From contig NC_085882.1 of the NCBI RefSeq assembly GCF_035222275.1, positions 1,433,501-1,497,500 of the forward strand: a stretch of 64,000 bases of DNA, written 5' to 3'. A program made the translations under genes and the position numbers. This DNA comes from Podospora bellae-mahoneyi (Eukaryota; Ascomycota; Sordariomycetes; Sordariales; Podosporaceae). The notes beneath the pieces were generated by a model that was not told where the DNA came from, made no database searches, and worked only from the letters and a program-made list of their open reading frames with translations. Positions 1 to 10,399 of this stretch are shown one piece after another (the stretch's first letter is position 1; every line of letters starts with the position of its first letter).

Positions 1-304
1 GTCCGTACCTCGGAGCTTTTCCATTAAAAAGTAGTGAAATCCCCTTCCGACGTCTAGGATTTGCTCCCGGTCCTTTTTTTTTACTTCTTCACTTTTGTGT
101 ACATTATTTCCCTCCCTCAAGCTCGAACTCGACTACTAATCAATCCCTCGCTGCTCTCCATCTCCACGCAGTTTGAGAGCTCGAGCTTGATTACAAACCT
201 ACCCGCAAAATCCTGACGTCAAACCGCCCTACACCACCCCCCCCCCCTTCGCCAAACCGCAACGAGAGATCTGTTTTTTTCTCCTCCTTCTCGCACTACC
301 CACA
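1..304 (+). promoter_or_regulatory. Partial upstream region of the Lon gene
   Basis: This is the promoter-proximal and 5' leader sequence of the Lon protease gene, cut by the window edge. It contains a T-rich run near 75-83, a C-rich run at about 235-247 and a pyrimidine-rich stretch just before the ATG at 305. I see no upstream gene and no clear TATA box. Confidence 0.5.
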
Positions 305-3300
305 ATGCTGCCGCGACAGCGCGTCCTGCGCATGCCCTCGCCGAGGCATTCGGTTCTCCTCTCTACAGCTTCCAGACGAACAAGCATCTGCTCGGTAAGA
401 GCTTCGTTACGACAGGGCCAACACATCACGCCGCGGCTGCAGGGCTTCTCGAGGGACAGCTTTTCGTCGTCGCTTTCGCCATTCTCCACGCATGCCGCTT
501 TAGGGAAACAGCAAAAGGGTTCGGGCTTCTTTGACGGCATCGAGCCGTTAACGGAGGAGGAAAAAAAGGCGAATCAGGAGAATCAGGAAAAGGAAGCGGC
601 GGCTGAGGAGAAGGAGGAGAAGGATGTTGAAAAGGCAAAGCCTTCTTCTAGCTCCGAGGCGAAGACGAAAGAGGGCGGCAGCCAGGGAACACCCGAGTCG
701 CCGGAGAACAAGGGGAGTGCTGCCGCCGGGAGTGCCGCCTCGGGGTCATCGGGGGAGGGGTCGGGAGGGGATGGGGGGAAGAGGGGACGGAAGCCGGGTG
801 ACAAGGCGCTTGCGAAGCCTGTCGTGCCTGAGATTTACCCTCAGGTGATGGCTATCCCGATTGCGAAGAGGCCGTTGTTCCCCGGGTTTTACAAGGCGAT
901 CACTATCAAGGATCCCAATGTTGCCGCCGCCATCACCGAGATGATCAAGCGTGGTCAACCATATGTCGGTGCGTTCCTGTTCAAGGACGAGAATGCGGAT
1001 GACGATGTTATCCGAAGTGCCGACGAGGTCCACGACGTCGGCGTGTTTGCTCAGATTACCAGCGCTTTTCCTATGACGGGCCAAGGTGGTGAGGGAACAA
1101 GTCTCACTGCGATTCTTTACCCTCACCGTAGAATCAAGCTTTCTGAGTTGATTCCTCCGGGAGCTGCGGATGCCACTGGAAAGACCCCGGCGGCTACGGA
1201 ACCCACACCAGAACCGATACCCAAGGCTACAGATGAGTCTGCCCAGAAGGGCGATGTTGTCGCGAGCTTTGAGGAGAGCGCCGTTGTACCGCCACCAAAG
1301 TCTGACGTTACGCAGAAGCAATATGAGCCAACATCCTTCCTCAAGAAGTATCCCGTCAGTCTGGTTAACGTTGAGAACCTTACCGAAGAGCCTTACGACC
1401 CCAAGAGCCAGGTGATCCGGGCCGTTACTAACGAGATCGTCAATGTCTTCAAGGAGGTCGCTAGCATGAACTCTTTGTTTAGAGATCAGATTTCAACCTT
1501 CTCCATGAGCCAGTCTACCGGCAATGTCATGTCTGAGCCGGCCAAGCTTGCCGACTTTGCCGCAGCGGTGTCGGCTGGTGATCCCAATGAGCTTCAGGAG
1601 GTTCTGTCGAGCTTGAACGTCGAGGACAGGATGCACAAGGCTCTTCTTGTGCTCAAAAAGGAGCACGTCAACGCTCAGCTTCAGTCCAAGATCACCAAGG
1701 ATGTGGAGAACAAGATCACCAAACGTCAGCGGGAGTACTGGTTGACGGAGCAGATGAAGGGCATCAAGCGTGAGCTTGGGCTGGAATCAGACGGCAAGGA
1801 CAAGCTGGTGGAGAAGTTCAAGGAGAAGGCCGACAAGCTCGCCATGCCGGAAGCTGTGCGCAAGGTGTTTGATGATGAGCTGAACAAGCTTGCGCACCTG
1901 GAGCCGGCGGCGTCAGAGTTCAACGTCACCCGCAACTACCTCGACTGGCTTACGCAGATCCCATGGGGTCTGCGCAGCGCCGAGAACTTTGGCATCCAGC
2001 ACGCCATGACTGTTTTGGACGAGGATCACTACGGTCTCAAGGACGTCAAGGACCGCATTCTCGAGTTTATCGCCGTCGGGAAGCTGCGCGGGACTGTCGA
2101 GGGCAAGATCCTCTGCTTTGTTGGTCCGCCAGGTGTGGGCAAGACCAGTATTGGCAAATCGATTGCTCGCGCGCTCAACCGGCAATACTACCGCTTCAGC
2201 GTGGGTGGTCTTGCCGATGTTGCTGAAATCAAGGGTCACAGGAGGACGTACGTCGGTGCGTTGCCCGGCCGCGTCATTCAGGCGTTGAAGAAGTGCAAGA
2301 CGGAGAACCCCTTGATTCTCATTGACGAAATCGACAAGATTGGCCGTGGATACCAGGGCGACCCATCGTCTGCTCTTCTTGAGTTGCTTGATCCCGAGCA
2401 GAACAGCTCTTTCCTCGATCACTACCTCGATGTCCCGGTGGATTTGTCTAGGGTCTTGTTTGTCTGCACCGCCAACATGACGGATACGATTCCCAGGCCG
2501 CTGCTGGACCGCATGGAGGTGATCAGACTGAGCGGGTATGTGTCTGATGAGAAGATGGCGATTGCGGAGAGGTATCTTGCTCCTCAGGCGCAGGAGCTGG
2601 CTGGGTTGAAGGGGGTGGACGTGGAGCTTACCAAGGATGCTATCGAGGAGCTGATCAAGTCTTACTGCCGGGAGGCGGGTGTCCGCAACCTCAAGAAGCA
2701 GATTGAGAAGGTTTATCGCAAGAGCGCGCTGAAGATTGTGCAGGAGCTTGGGGAGGAGGTGCTGCCTGAGGAAGAGGCGCTGACGGACGAGGGCAAAGTT
2801 GCGAAGGAGGAGTCGGCGAAGGAGGAAACTAAGCAATCGGAGGAGCCGGCCACCGCCAACACGGAGGCGACGGAGAAGGAGACTACCGAGGTGCCGAGGG
2901 TGGCCCTCAATGTCCCCGAGAGCGTCCACGTCACCATCGACAAGGACAACCTCAAGGACTACGTCGGCCCCCCTGTTTTTACGTCTGACCGTCTTTATGA
3001 TATCACCCCCCCGGGAGTAACCATGGGTTTGGCGTGGACGCAACTCGGCGGCGCGGCCATGTACGTCGAGGCGATTCTCCAGTCGGCCCTCAAGCCGGCC
3101 TCGCGGCCGTCGCTTGAGATTACGGGCAACCTCAAGACTGTGATGAAGGAGAGCTCCGCCATTGCTTACAGCTTTGCCAAGTCGTACATGGCGAACAATT
3201 TTCCCAAGAATGACTTTTTGGACCACGCCAAGATTCATGTGCATGTGCCTGAGGGGGCGGTGCAGAAGGATGGGCCGTCGGCGGGGATCACGATGGCGAC

Positions 3301-3731
3301 GAGCCTGTTGAGTCTGGCGCTGGACAGGCAGGTTGATCCGGCGGTGGCGATGACGGGGGAGTTGACGCTGACAGGGAAGGTGCTGAGGATTGGGGGGTTG
3401 AGGGAGAAGACTGTTGCGGCGAGGAGGGCGGGGTGCAAGATGGTTTTGTTTCCGAGGGATAATGAGAGTGATTGGTTGGAGTTGCCTGAGGTGAGTTTGA
3501 ACCTTTTTTTTTTTTCCAAGATAAAAAAAATTGCCTGGACGAAAAGCTAATGTGGTTTTACAGAATATCAAGGAGGGAATCGAAGGCAGGCCGGTGAGCT
3601 GGTATTCGGAGGTTTTTGACCTTATTTTCCCTGATCTGGACAAGGAGATGGCGAATAAGAGTAGGGTGGTGGTGGCTGAGAACAAGGAGAAGAAGGAGGA
3701 GGAGAAGAAGGATGGGGAGGAGAGTGATTAG
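305..3731 (+). CDS. pim1: Mitochondrial ATP-dependent Lon protease
   Basis: This encodes a Lon-type AAA+ serine protease of the mitochondrial matrix that degrades misfolded and oxidised proteins. Exons are 305-3490 and 3564-3731, joined in phase 0, giving 1117 residues. The intron begins GTGAGT and ends ACAG. The first 30 or so residues are rich in Arg and Ser and lack acidic residues, as in a matrix presequence. An acidic, low-complexity stretch follows, then the Lon N-terminal domain. The Walker A motif GPPGVGKT starts at residue 607, and the Walker B segment LILIDEIDK follows. The protease domain has catalytic Ser992 in DGPSAG and Lys1035 in GLREKTVAA. A charged insert of roughly 90 residues (about 2760-2940) lies between the AAA+ and protease domains, which fungal mitochondrial Lons often have. 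The last exon supplies the end of the protease domain and a Lys/Glu-rich tail. Confidence 0.96.
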
Positions 3732-4770
3732 GTAGATGTTGGGAGATTTTGTAAATATTAAATGTGTATAAAACAGGGAAAGAAGAAGACGATAAAGAGG
3801 AGGAAAGAAGATGATTTGGTCATTAGATGGGTAGGCATGGAATGGAATTGGTATGGATGGATGGGTGGACGGATGGGTATGGAATTGGGGGGAAGGGGGA
3901 GGTAAACAGCGGTTTTTACATGGAATGAAGTTTTAAACAAAGAGGTAAAAATGAGAAAAATCTTCACTCTAGGTTGGTTGGTGGTGTCTTTGAGATGGGG
4001 GTTTATGAGTGTTGTTCTAGATGTTTGGTAGCTAACTACTGACACTGGGAGGAATGTGTATCTACGTTTTGTGATGTGTGGGGGTGTGATGAGAGAGAGG
4101 ATCTAGGGTAATTAAGAGTCAACCGCGATCCTGCCTTTGGGAATATGCAGTGTAGTTTAAAAGAGGACTATAGTGATGCCTATATCTTGAGCGAGAGACA
4201 GTCGTATGGACAATTTTAATAGATCGAAGAGTTGAATTCGTGTATGTGCGTAAACTGTCGTTCAAGTACTCGCTTTAAAAGTAATGGAGCAGGCCCGTAT
4301 CTAACCGACCGACAAACAAGATATTGATGCGATCTGGACTGCAACTGGGGTATCACCCGCCTGTCCCCTTCCCAACCTCACATTACCGCCTTGATTTTCT
4401 GCGATGAGTCTGATCTATCACAACCGGCTCTTTAATCAGAGGATTTAGTTCTTTTTTTCTTATTTTTTTTATAGCAATTGACCACGGCCTGACTAACACC
4501 CGCTGCCCAATAGGGGCTTTACGGATCCCCTTTCGTGAAAAATGAGTGGGTGTGTGCTGTGATGAGGCGTATCTTTTTTATTCAGATTGGCCCGTTCTGT
4601 TGCTTGTACGCAACGAAAGAAAAGAACTCGGCTTCGGAGAAAGCCGCAAGGTTCCTATGAGCTTATTTTTCAGAGAGCTGGATGCAACGCAGTCCTTGGT
4701 TGTTGTTGTTGTTGTTGTTGTTCTTCGTCTGGGTGGGCTGGAAAGAGACGGCATCATTGAGTGACGCTGC

Positions 4771-4977
4771 CCACAAAATAATTGATACAGCAGAAGCAAA
4801 TTAACCCATACTATACTATACTGTAAACATATGCCTCAAAAGCAAATTGATAGGTCTCTAAACGATCTTTCAAGACATGTTAACCATCTTTGAAGGCTGT
4901 TAAACCTATCTTAAAAGGCCTATGGACTATCCTTTTGAGGTATGTTGACCTGCTTTGGTACCTCAATTATTTTGTGG
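4771..4977. mobile_element. Candidate MITE-like element with terminal inverted repeats
   Basis: The segment is bounded by a perfect 15-base inverted repeat, CCACAAAATAATTGA at 4771-4785 and its complement at 4963-4977. Weaker similarity continues inward for about 20 bases. A second, internal inverted pair shares the core CCTCAAAAG (4834-4842 and complement at 4932-4940). The interior carries degenerate tandem units. It is 207 bases long and has no coding capacity. I could not identify a convincing target-site duplication, so assignment to a transposon superfamily is open. A non-mobile inverted repeat remains possible. Confidence 0.5.
4850..4957. repeat. Degenerate tandem repeat of about 21-22 bases, five units
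   Basis: Read on the minus strand, successive units resemble TCAAAGATGGTTAACATGCCT with many substitutions. Visible copies include stretches around 4864-4875, 4880-4897, 4898-4920, 4921-4941 and 4942-4957. The array lies wholly inside the inverted-repeat element at 4771-4977. Confidence 0.5.
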
Positions 4978-6223
4978 CAAGGGTGCCTAGGCAGGTAATC
5001 GACACTTTTCCGGCAAGAAAAATGCAAAGTTATTACTACCTAGGTAGGTATATTATGTAGTCTCACAACCAGGAGAGTATCCCTCGCTAAGCACATAGGT
5101 AAACAATGTTGTGAATAGGAGAAAAAGAAAAAGCTGACGTATGTGCAGCAACATGCTGTCGGCATGTACGGGGGAAAAACAGAAGCAAAGAGACTGTCTA
5201 GCCGCATACAGCCTTACCTTACCGCACCGGTTGTAGGTTGGTAGAAGTTGGTTTTGTGATGGCAGATGCGGTTTGGGCATCAATCGATTCCCCCAGAAAA
5301 GCGGGGGGGGGAGCGGATGGGGGGATAGGGTAGAAGAATACAGGCACACAGGAAGCTTCGGATGCTACATGGAAGAGATGCAGGGCTGGGAAATTCGGGT
5401 ACAGGTAGTGTGAGCTGCTTCCGATGCGGGACGAGCTACCTAGCTTGAGAGAACCTTGAGGGCGTGAGGAGGGTACATCACTGGGGGTTTTAAGGGTGCA
5501 TAGGGTTGAGGGAAGTGTGGGCTGAGTTGAGTGTTCAAGTCAAACCTCGAAGCTAAAGGAATTGTGTTATGTTCATGTCTTTCAAAACAGAAACTTGAGT
5601 GAATAACTGCTTACACCAGGGCGGTCAGACGTCCTCCAGTCCGGGTATAGACCAGCGGTTCGGCATTATCGTCATGGTGGTGTTATGAGTTGGGCTGCTA
5701 CGGGGGACTTGTGGCTCGCATGGTTGTGTTGTCGATTGGTTGAAGCAAAGACGATGACGAAGTGTCAGTGAAGGCTGTGCAGCGAGAGAGGTTCAGGCCA
5801 AGGGGAGAAATATGAATGATGGGATTATTGGGCCGTGACTGGACGGGAAACCTGCAGTTCTGACGATGAGCTACATTACCTAGGGCACGTGGCCGGCGGT
5901 GTCTGTGGTTATCCGTAATAAAGAGATATATGGGATGAAATCATAGTTCTGGATGACGAGGCTGATTTGGAGCGAGCAATGTACACCGCCCTGTCTTTGC
6001 TTAGCTTTGCTGCTGAAGATCTGAGTACCGATCCGAATCTTCCTTGCAGACGGCTACGGTTGGCGGTCCAATTCGGGGAAAAGAATAGCAGGCTTTTGTT
6101 AGTGAGTTTTAAAGTAATAGTGATGGGAAAAGAGGTCGAGTCTTGCTTTGACCAGCTGACCTCCGTCGACACCTTCCTACCGATGAAGATGTTTTAGGTC
6201 AGATCACGATAACCTCAAGTTTC

Positions 6224-6286
6224 AAGATCCACTGGGGTTACAATAAACATCACTGTGGGGCTCGGTTCAACCCCTCAGTGGATCTT
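6224..6286. repeat. Imperfect inverted repeat (hairpin)
   Basis: AAGATCCACTGGGG at 6224-6237 is complementary to CCCC(TC)AGTGGATCTT at 6271-6286, apart from a two-base bulge. The loop is 33 bases. It lies in the non-coding stretch upstream of the kinase gene. Function is unknown; it may be a remnant of a small repeat or a transcribed structure. Confidence 0.5.
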
Positions 6287-7534
6287 GGGCGCAACGCTCC
6301 CGCGTCAACCCCCCCGGTCACCCCATTATTTACATCTCATCTGAGGATCAACTTTCAAGTTTTGAGACAAACGTCGGAAGAAGACATGGGGATCCATCAT
6401 CACGGGCTTTCGTTCAACCGGCCGATGATGAAGAAAAGCTACCCCAGTTCTCGACCCAGCAGCTGTAGGGCTTTAGGTACGGAATACGTGCAGAGAGCCC
6501 GGCGGCACGGCAAAGTACAGACGGTACTTGAATATACTGGTACATGCATTGTACATATTTCGAAGCCCATAGCGCTCGTTACACGTGTTGCACCCTTCCC
6601 CCCCTTGTTCCCCCTCCCCACCAAGAAACCCAGCCTCCGTCGTCCCACCATCACCGATCGAGTCGAGTTCGAGTTGTCTCTCTTGCAGCATGCAGGAGGA
6701 GGGAGAGAGTTAGCGAACCAACCCCCATGCCCCCTCATTCTCACCGTTACTTTTAGTCCACCACGAGGTACAATCTCTCTCGGGAGATCCGTGAGGAGTA
6801 CCTAGCCTCAATCCTGCCCTGCCCACCTTCCACTCATCTGAGAGAGCCCTTCCATTTGGGTTTGCTTGTGTGCTGTGCCAGCCTGATAAGCAAAAGGTCT
6901 TGCTTCCTGTCCATTATGGCAATTTAGCACCTGTTGCTTGTTCTGTCAGCCTTTTTTTCTTTCTTCTGTGCATCCCATCTTGTGTTTCACCATCCAACCT
7001 TCCAAGCGCTATTACACTCTCACCAAACCATTATTTGCGCTTTCTGTCAACCTCTTGCGAATCACACGACCAAGTTTCACCCCACGGCGTTATTCAGCTG
7101 GTGAACAAATCTCAAGTAAAATTATCCGCCCAACAATAGCGACTGTGGAATCCGCCGCTTGTATACAATCCTGGAAATCGCCATGATCTTCTGATACCCA
7201 AGACCCCTCTTCATCGCTCCGCATGGCTTATCCGCGCGCTGTTGCTTGATGTAGTTCAACTGGCTGGCTTACTTTGTTACCCCACGATCCACAAACGCTT
7301 TGTTTCGGCTTCGATACCAGTCGGTTGGAAGAGAGGATAGGGTCAGTGTTGGGAGCCGAAACTGAAAAAGAGATACACACACACACACATATATATATAT
7401 ATGTCGGTGGTTTGTCAGGGTGGCCTGGAAAATAACAAAAACGCCAACTACTCTACACCTTACCTACCCAACTAGCTAGCAGCAGCAAAAACTTGCGTAT
7501 TGTTCACATACCTCTCGACACCTCTTTTTTCCCC

Positions 7535-7613
7535 ATGGACCTCCTAAATATCGAGACACGCAGTAGCGGTGCCGACAATAACAACCCAGCCTCCGGTGAC
7601 GACCAACAACCAC

Positions 7614-7647
<34 letters not shown>

Positions 7648-10399
7648 CCAAACCAGTCGTCTCTGTCGTCGGCTCAACCTCTTTGGTCATCATCACGACA
7701 ACAACGCGGGGGGGGATGGATCGATACAGGGTGCTGGTGGGTTGGAGGATGATATCACACAAAATGGCAGCGGAAAGAGACAAAGTAGAAAGGTAGTCCC
7801 CGGTCTGCCTCGGGCGCCAACTTTCAAGAGGCAGCAGTCCGAGAAACGGCATCGGCTCGAGCCGATCCGACCGACGGCCGCGGAAAGGAGGGCAGTGTCA
7901 ATGGACAGGAGGGTTGTTGTGCAAGGCAGCAGCAACGGTGGTGGCGATCCAAGGACTAGCGCGCCGGATATTCTCCTTCTTGCGCACGAGGGGGGGTATT
8001 CGTCGCAGTCGCAGTCGGTGCCGCCGCCCTCGTTCCCCATTGACACTGATGGGGAAGGCTATTTCGGGGGGCGATATACTGCAGCCACGCAAGGATTCGA
8101 CGACCACTCCAACGACGCCGACGACGACGGCGAGGCGATGTCTGACGACGGCGGCAGGCACTCGGTCACGACGTCGCAGTGGGAGGCCAGGATCCACGAC
8201 GAGCTGGAGCAGATCTGGATATTGAACCTGTCGATGCACTTCCGGGACAAGTCCAAGAGGGAAAAGTTTTTTGTGACGTACCGGCAGCAGGAGCACCTCT
8301 GGAGGAGGGTGACGGTTAGTTTGGATTATCGTAACGCGCCCGAGGGGAGCTTGGAGATGGAGCTGGCGGGGACGCGGTTTCAGAGGGAGAAGAGCGCAAA
8401 GATCTACGAGGCTATTCGGGAGAGTTTGATGGATATTCAGTTTTATGACACGGTGACGAACCTGAAGCTGCAGACTACGGATGGGAGGTTGCATGTGCAT
8501 GTTGTGGAGGATGTTAATGTGAGTTTTCTTTTTCTTTTTTTTTTGGGGGAAGGGTGGTGGTGGTGGTTGCTGACATTTTTTTTTCCTACCGCGCAGGAGA
8601 TCATCAGCTATCCATCAGTTCGTCTGATCCAGCACACGAGATGTAGACGGGTCAAGGAGAGGGAGATGCAGTTTGACTCGCACATGTCGGGCTTTGTGTA
8701 CAAGATGAGGGTGAATGGGCAGATACTGATCAAGAAGGAGATTCCGGGACCGGATACGGTGGATGAGTTTCTTTACGAGATCAACGCCCTCAACTCGTTG
8801 CGCTCGGCGAGGAACGTCATTCAGTTTTATGGGGTTGTTGTTGACGATCGGGAGGAGCACGTCACGGGCATTCTGATCAGCTACGCTGAGCAGGGCGCGC
8901 TGATTGACATCTTGTATGATCACGCCCATGAGCACCCGCCTCTTCCTTGGTCGATTCGCGAGAAATGGGCGAGGCAGATCGTGGCTGGACTGTCGGAGAT
9001 TCACGAGGCCGGGTTTGTCCAGGGGGATTTCACGCTTTCAAACATTGTTATTGATCACAACAGCGATGCGAAGATTATCGACATCAACAGGCGGGGTTGC
9101 CCGGTGGGTTGGGAACCGCCAGAAGCAACGCCGATGATTGAGTGTAATCAGCGGATCTCGATGTACATCGGGATCAAGTCTGACCTCTACCAACTCGGCA
9201 TGGTGCTCTGGTCGTTGGCGACGCAAGACGATGAGCCAGAAGCACAAGGGAGACCGCTGCAGATCGCGGACGATGTGGATGTGCCGGCGTGGTTCGCGAG
9301 AATAGTGTCCATTTGTCTGAGCGACAACCCGAGGAATAGGTTGCAGGCCCTGCAGCTGCTGTCGCTGTTCCCGGAGCCGGAGGAGCCGTTGACTGCCGTT
9401 CCGCATCATCATCACATTCACGAGGACAGTTACGTGCCGCAGGAGTATATGTCGGATATATTCTCGATCACGAGCCAGCCGCCGAACGTGATGAATGGGA
9501 ACATGGGGAATGATTGGCAGTATATCGGGCCGAACAGCCCTACCAACCCTTATGGCGCGGGGACTTTTGCGGAGGATCCGTATTTCTACCCGCCGCCGAG
9601 GGGGAGGTCGCCGCCCTCGCCGCAGCCGAGCAACCACGAGGAGGAGGGCTGTGAACCGACGGGGAGGTTTGGGGCGAGGAGGTTTAATACTTGGAGTGTG
9701 GGGGAGGGATGGAAGCCGATGGTGCCGAGTGTCAGCGATTTGCCTCCTAGGAGTGTGCTTGGGGAGGAGTCGGACGTGGGGGGTTTCAGGAGGGGAAGGC
9801 AGAGGGTTAGCCCAAGGCATGGGAAGATTGCGGTTAGTGATTATGGGGGGATTGATGGAATGGTGGCGAGTCAGACGTTGGAGATACCTAAGCAAGGGGT
9901 AGGGGTAGGGGTAGGGGTAGGGGAGAAGGAGCTCAAGACGCCCGAGTCGAGGGCGGATAGTGGGAAGGATATGACCGAGTTGGGGAGTACACCCAGAGAT
10001 GGAGGTGTGCTGGGGTTGGGGGGCGGGAAGGAGGGGGTAGAGGTTTTGAGGGAGACGGAAAAGTTGTTTCCGAGTACTAACAAAGACTTAGAGCAACCGC
10101 TGGCTTTGGAACAACAGGAGGAATATACCGCGGTGATGGGGACTAGTCTGGGGAGGTTGGGCAGGCCGGACGATTTGAATAACGTTGGAGGGGCCTTTTC
10201 GTTCGACCAAAGGTGTAGGGGAATGCAGAGGAAGGGAAGTACGAGCAGTGGGAGTGGCGGGATCGAGGGGGAGATTGAGGAGGAGGATGAAATGGGGGAT
10301 GAGGAAGAGGATGAGTTGGATATGGAGTTGGATGGGGAATTACCTGGGGATTTAGAGAAGACGATTGGGTTGCAGACGCAGCTGCTGTCTGTTCCCTAA
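7535..10399 (+). CDS. Atypical protein kinase-domain protein with poly-Asn N-terminus
   Basis: I chose the ATG at 7535 because the reading frame upstream has only a non-ATG start. Exons are 7535-8518 and 8597-10399, giving 928 residues. The intron starts GTGAGT, has a TGCTGAC branch-like site and ends GCAG. The N-terminus has an Asn run encoded by AAC repeats, then a disordered region. The central part holds a kinase fold: a Lys in ILIKKE, a Glu in the following helix, then VQGDFTLSN where HRDxxxxN is expected. DIN stands in place of DFG, and a KSDLYQLGMVLW segment and a terminal Arg follow. Asp and Asn of the catalytic loop are kept, so activity is possible, but the HRD His/Arg and DFG Phe/Gly are lost. 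The C-terminal third is low complexity and ends in an acidic Glu/Asp tail. I do not recognise a named orthologue. Substrate and pathway are unknown. Confidence 0.85.
9897..9924 (+). repeat. GGGGTA hexanucleotide repeat inside the kinase gene
   Basis: About four tandem GGGGTA units end in GGGG and are translated as alternating Gly and Val. The G-runs could form a G-quadruplex in the coding strand or mRNA. It lies in the disordered C-terminal part of the protein. Confidence 0.7.

Larger units (their letters stand above)
3732..7534. other. Intergenic region with a MITE-like element and the kinase leader
   Basis: No ORF here looks like a gene. The region holds a TTG/GTT microsatellite near 4696-4722, the inverted-repeat element at 4771-4977, and a hairpin at 6224-6286. 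A stretch from about 6580 to 7534 is rich in pyrimidines and probably forms promoter and 5' leader of the kinase gene. A CA run followed by a TA run lies near 7374-7402. Confidence 0.6.

Noticed and set aside
1913-3685. Long minus-strand ORF (590 codons) opposite the Lon gene
   Set aside because: It is antisense to a well-conserved protease, has an Arg/His/Leu-rich composition typical of a reverse frame, and shows no domain.
6278-6805. 175-codon plus-strand ORF upstream of the kinase
   Set aside because: It starts without ATG, has no domain and lies in pyrimidine-rich leader-like DNA.
9038-9895. 285-codon minus-strand ORF opposite the kinase domain
   Set aside because: It is antisense to the conserved kinase segment and has a reverse-frame Arg/His/Pro bias.
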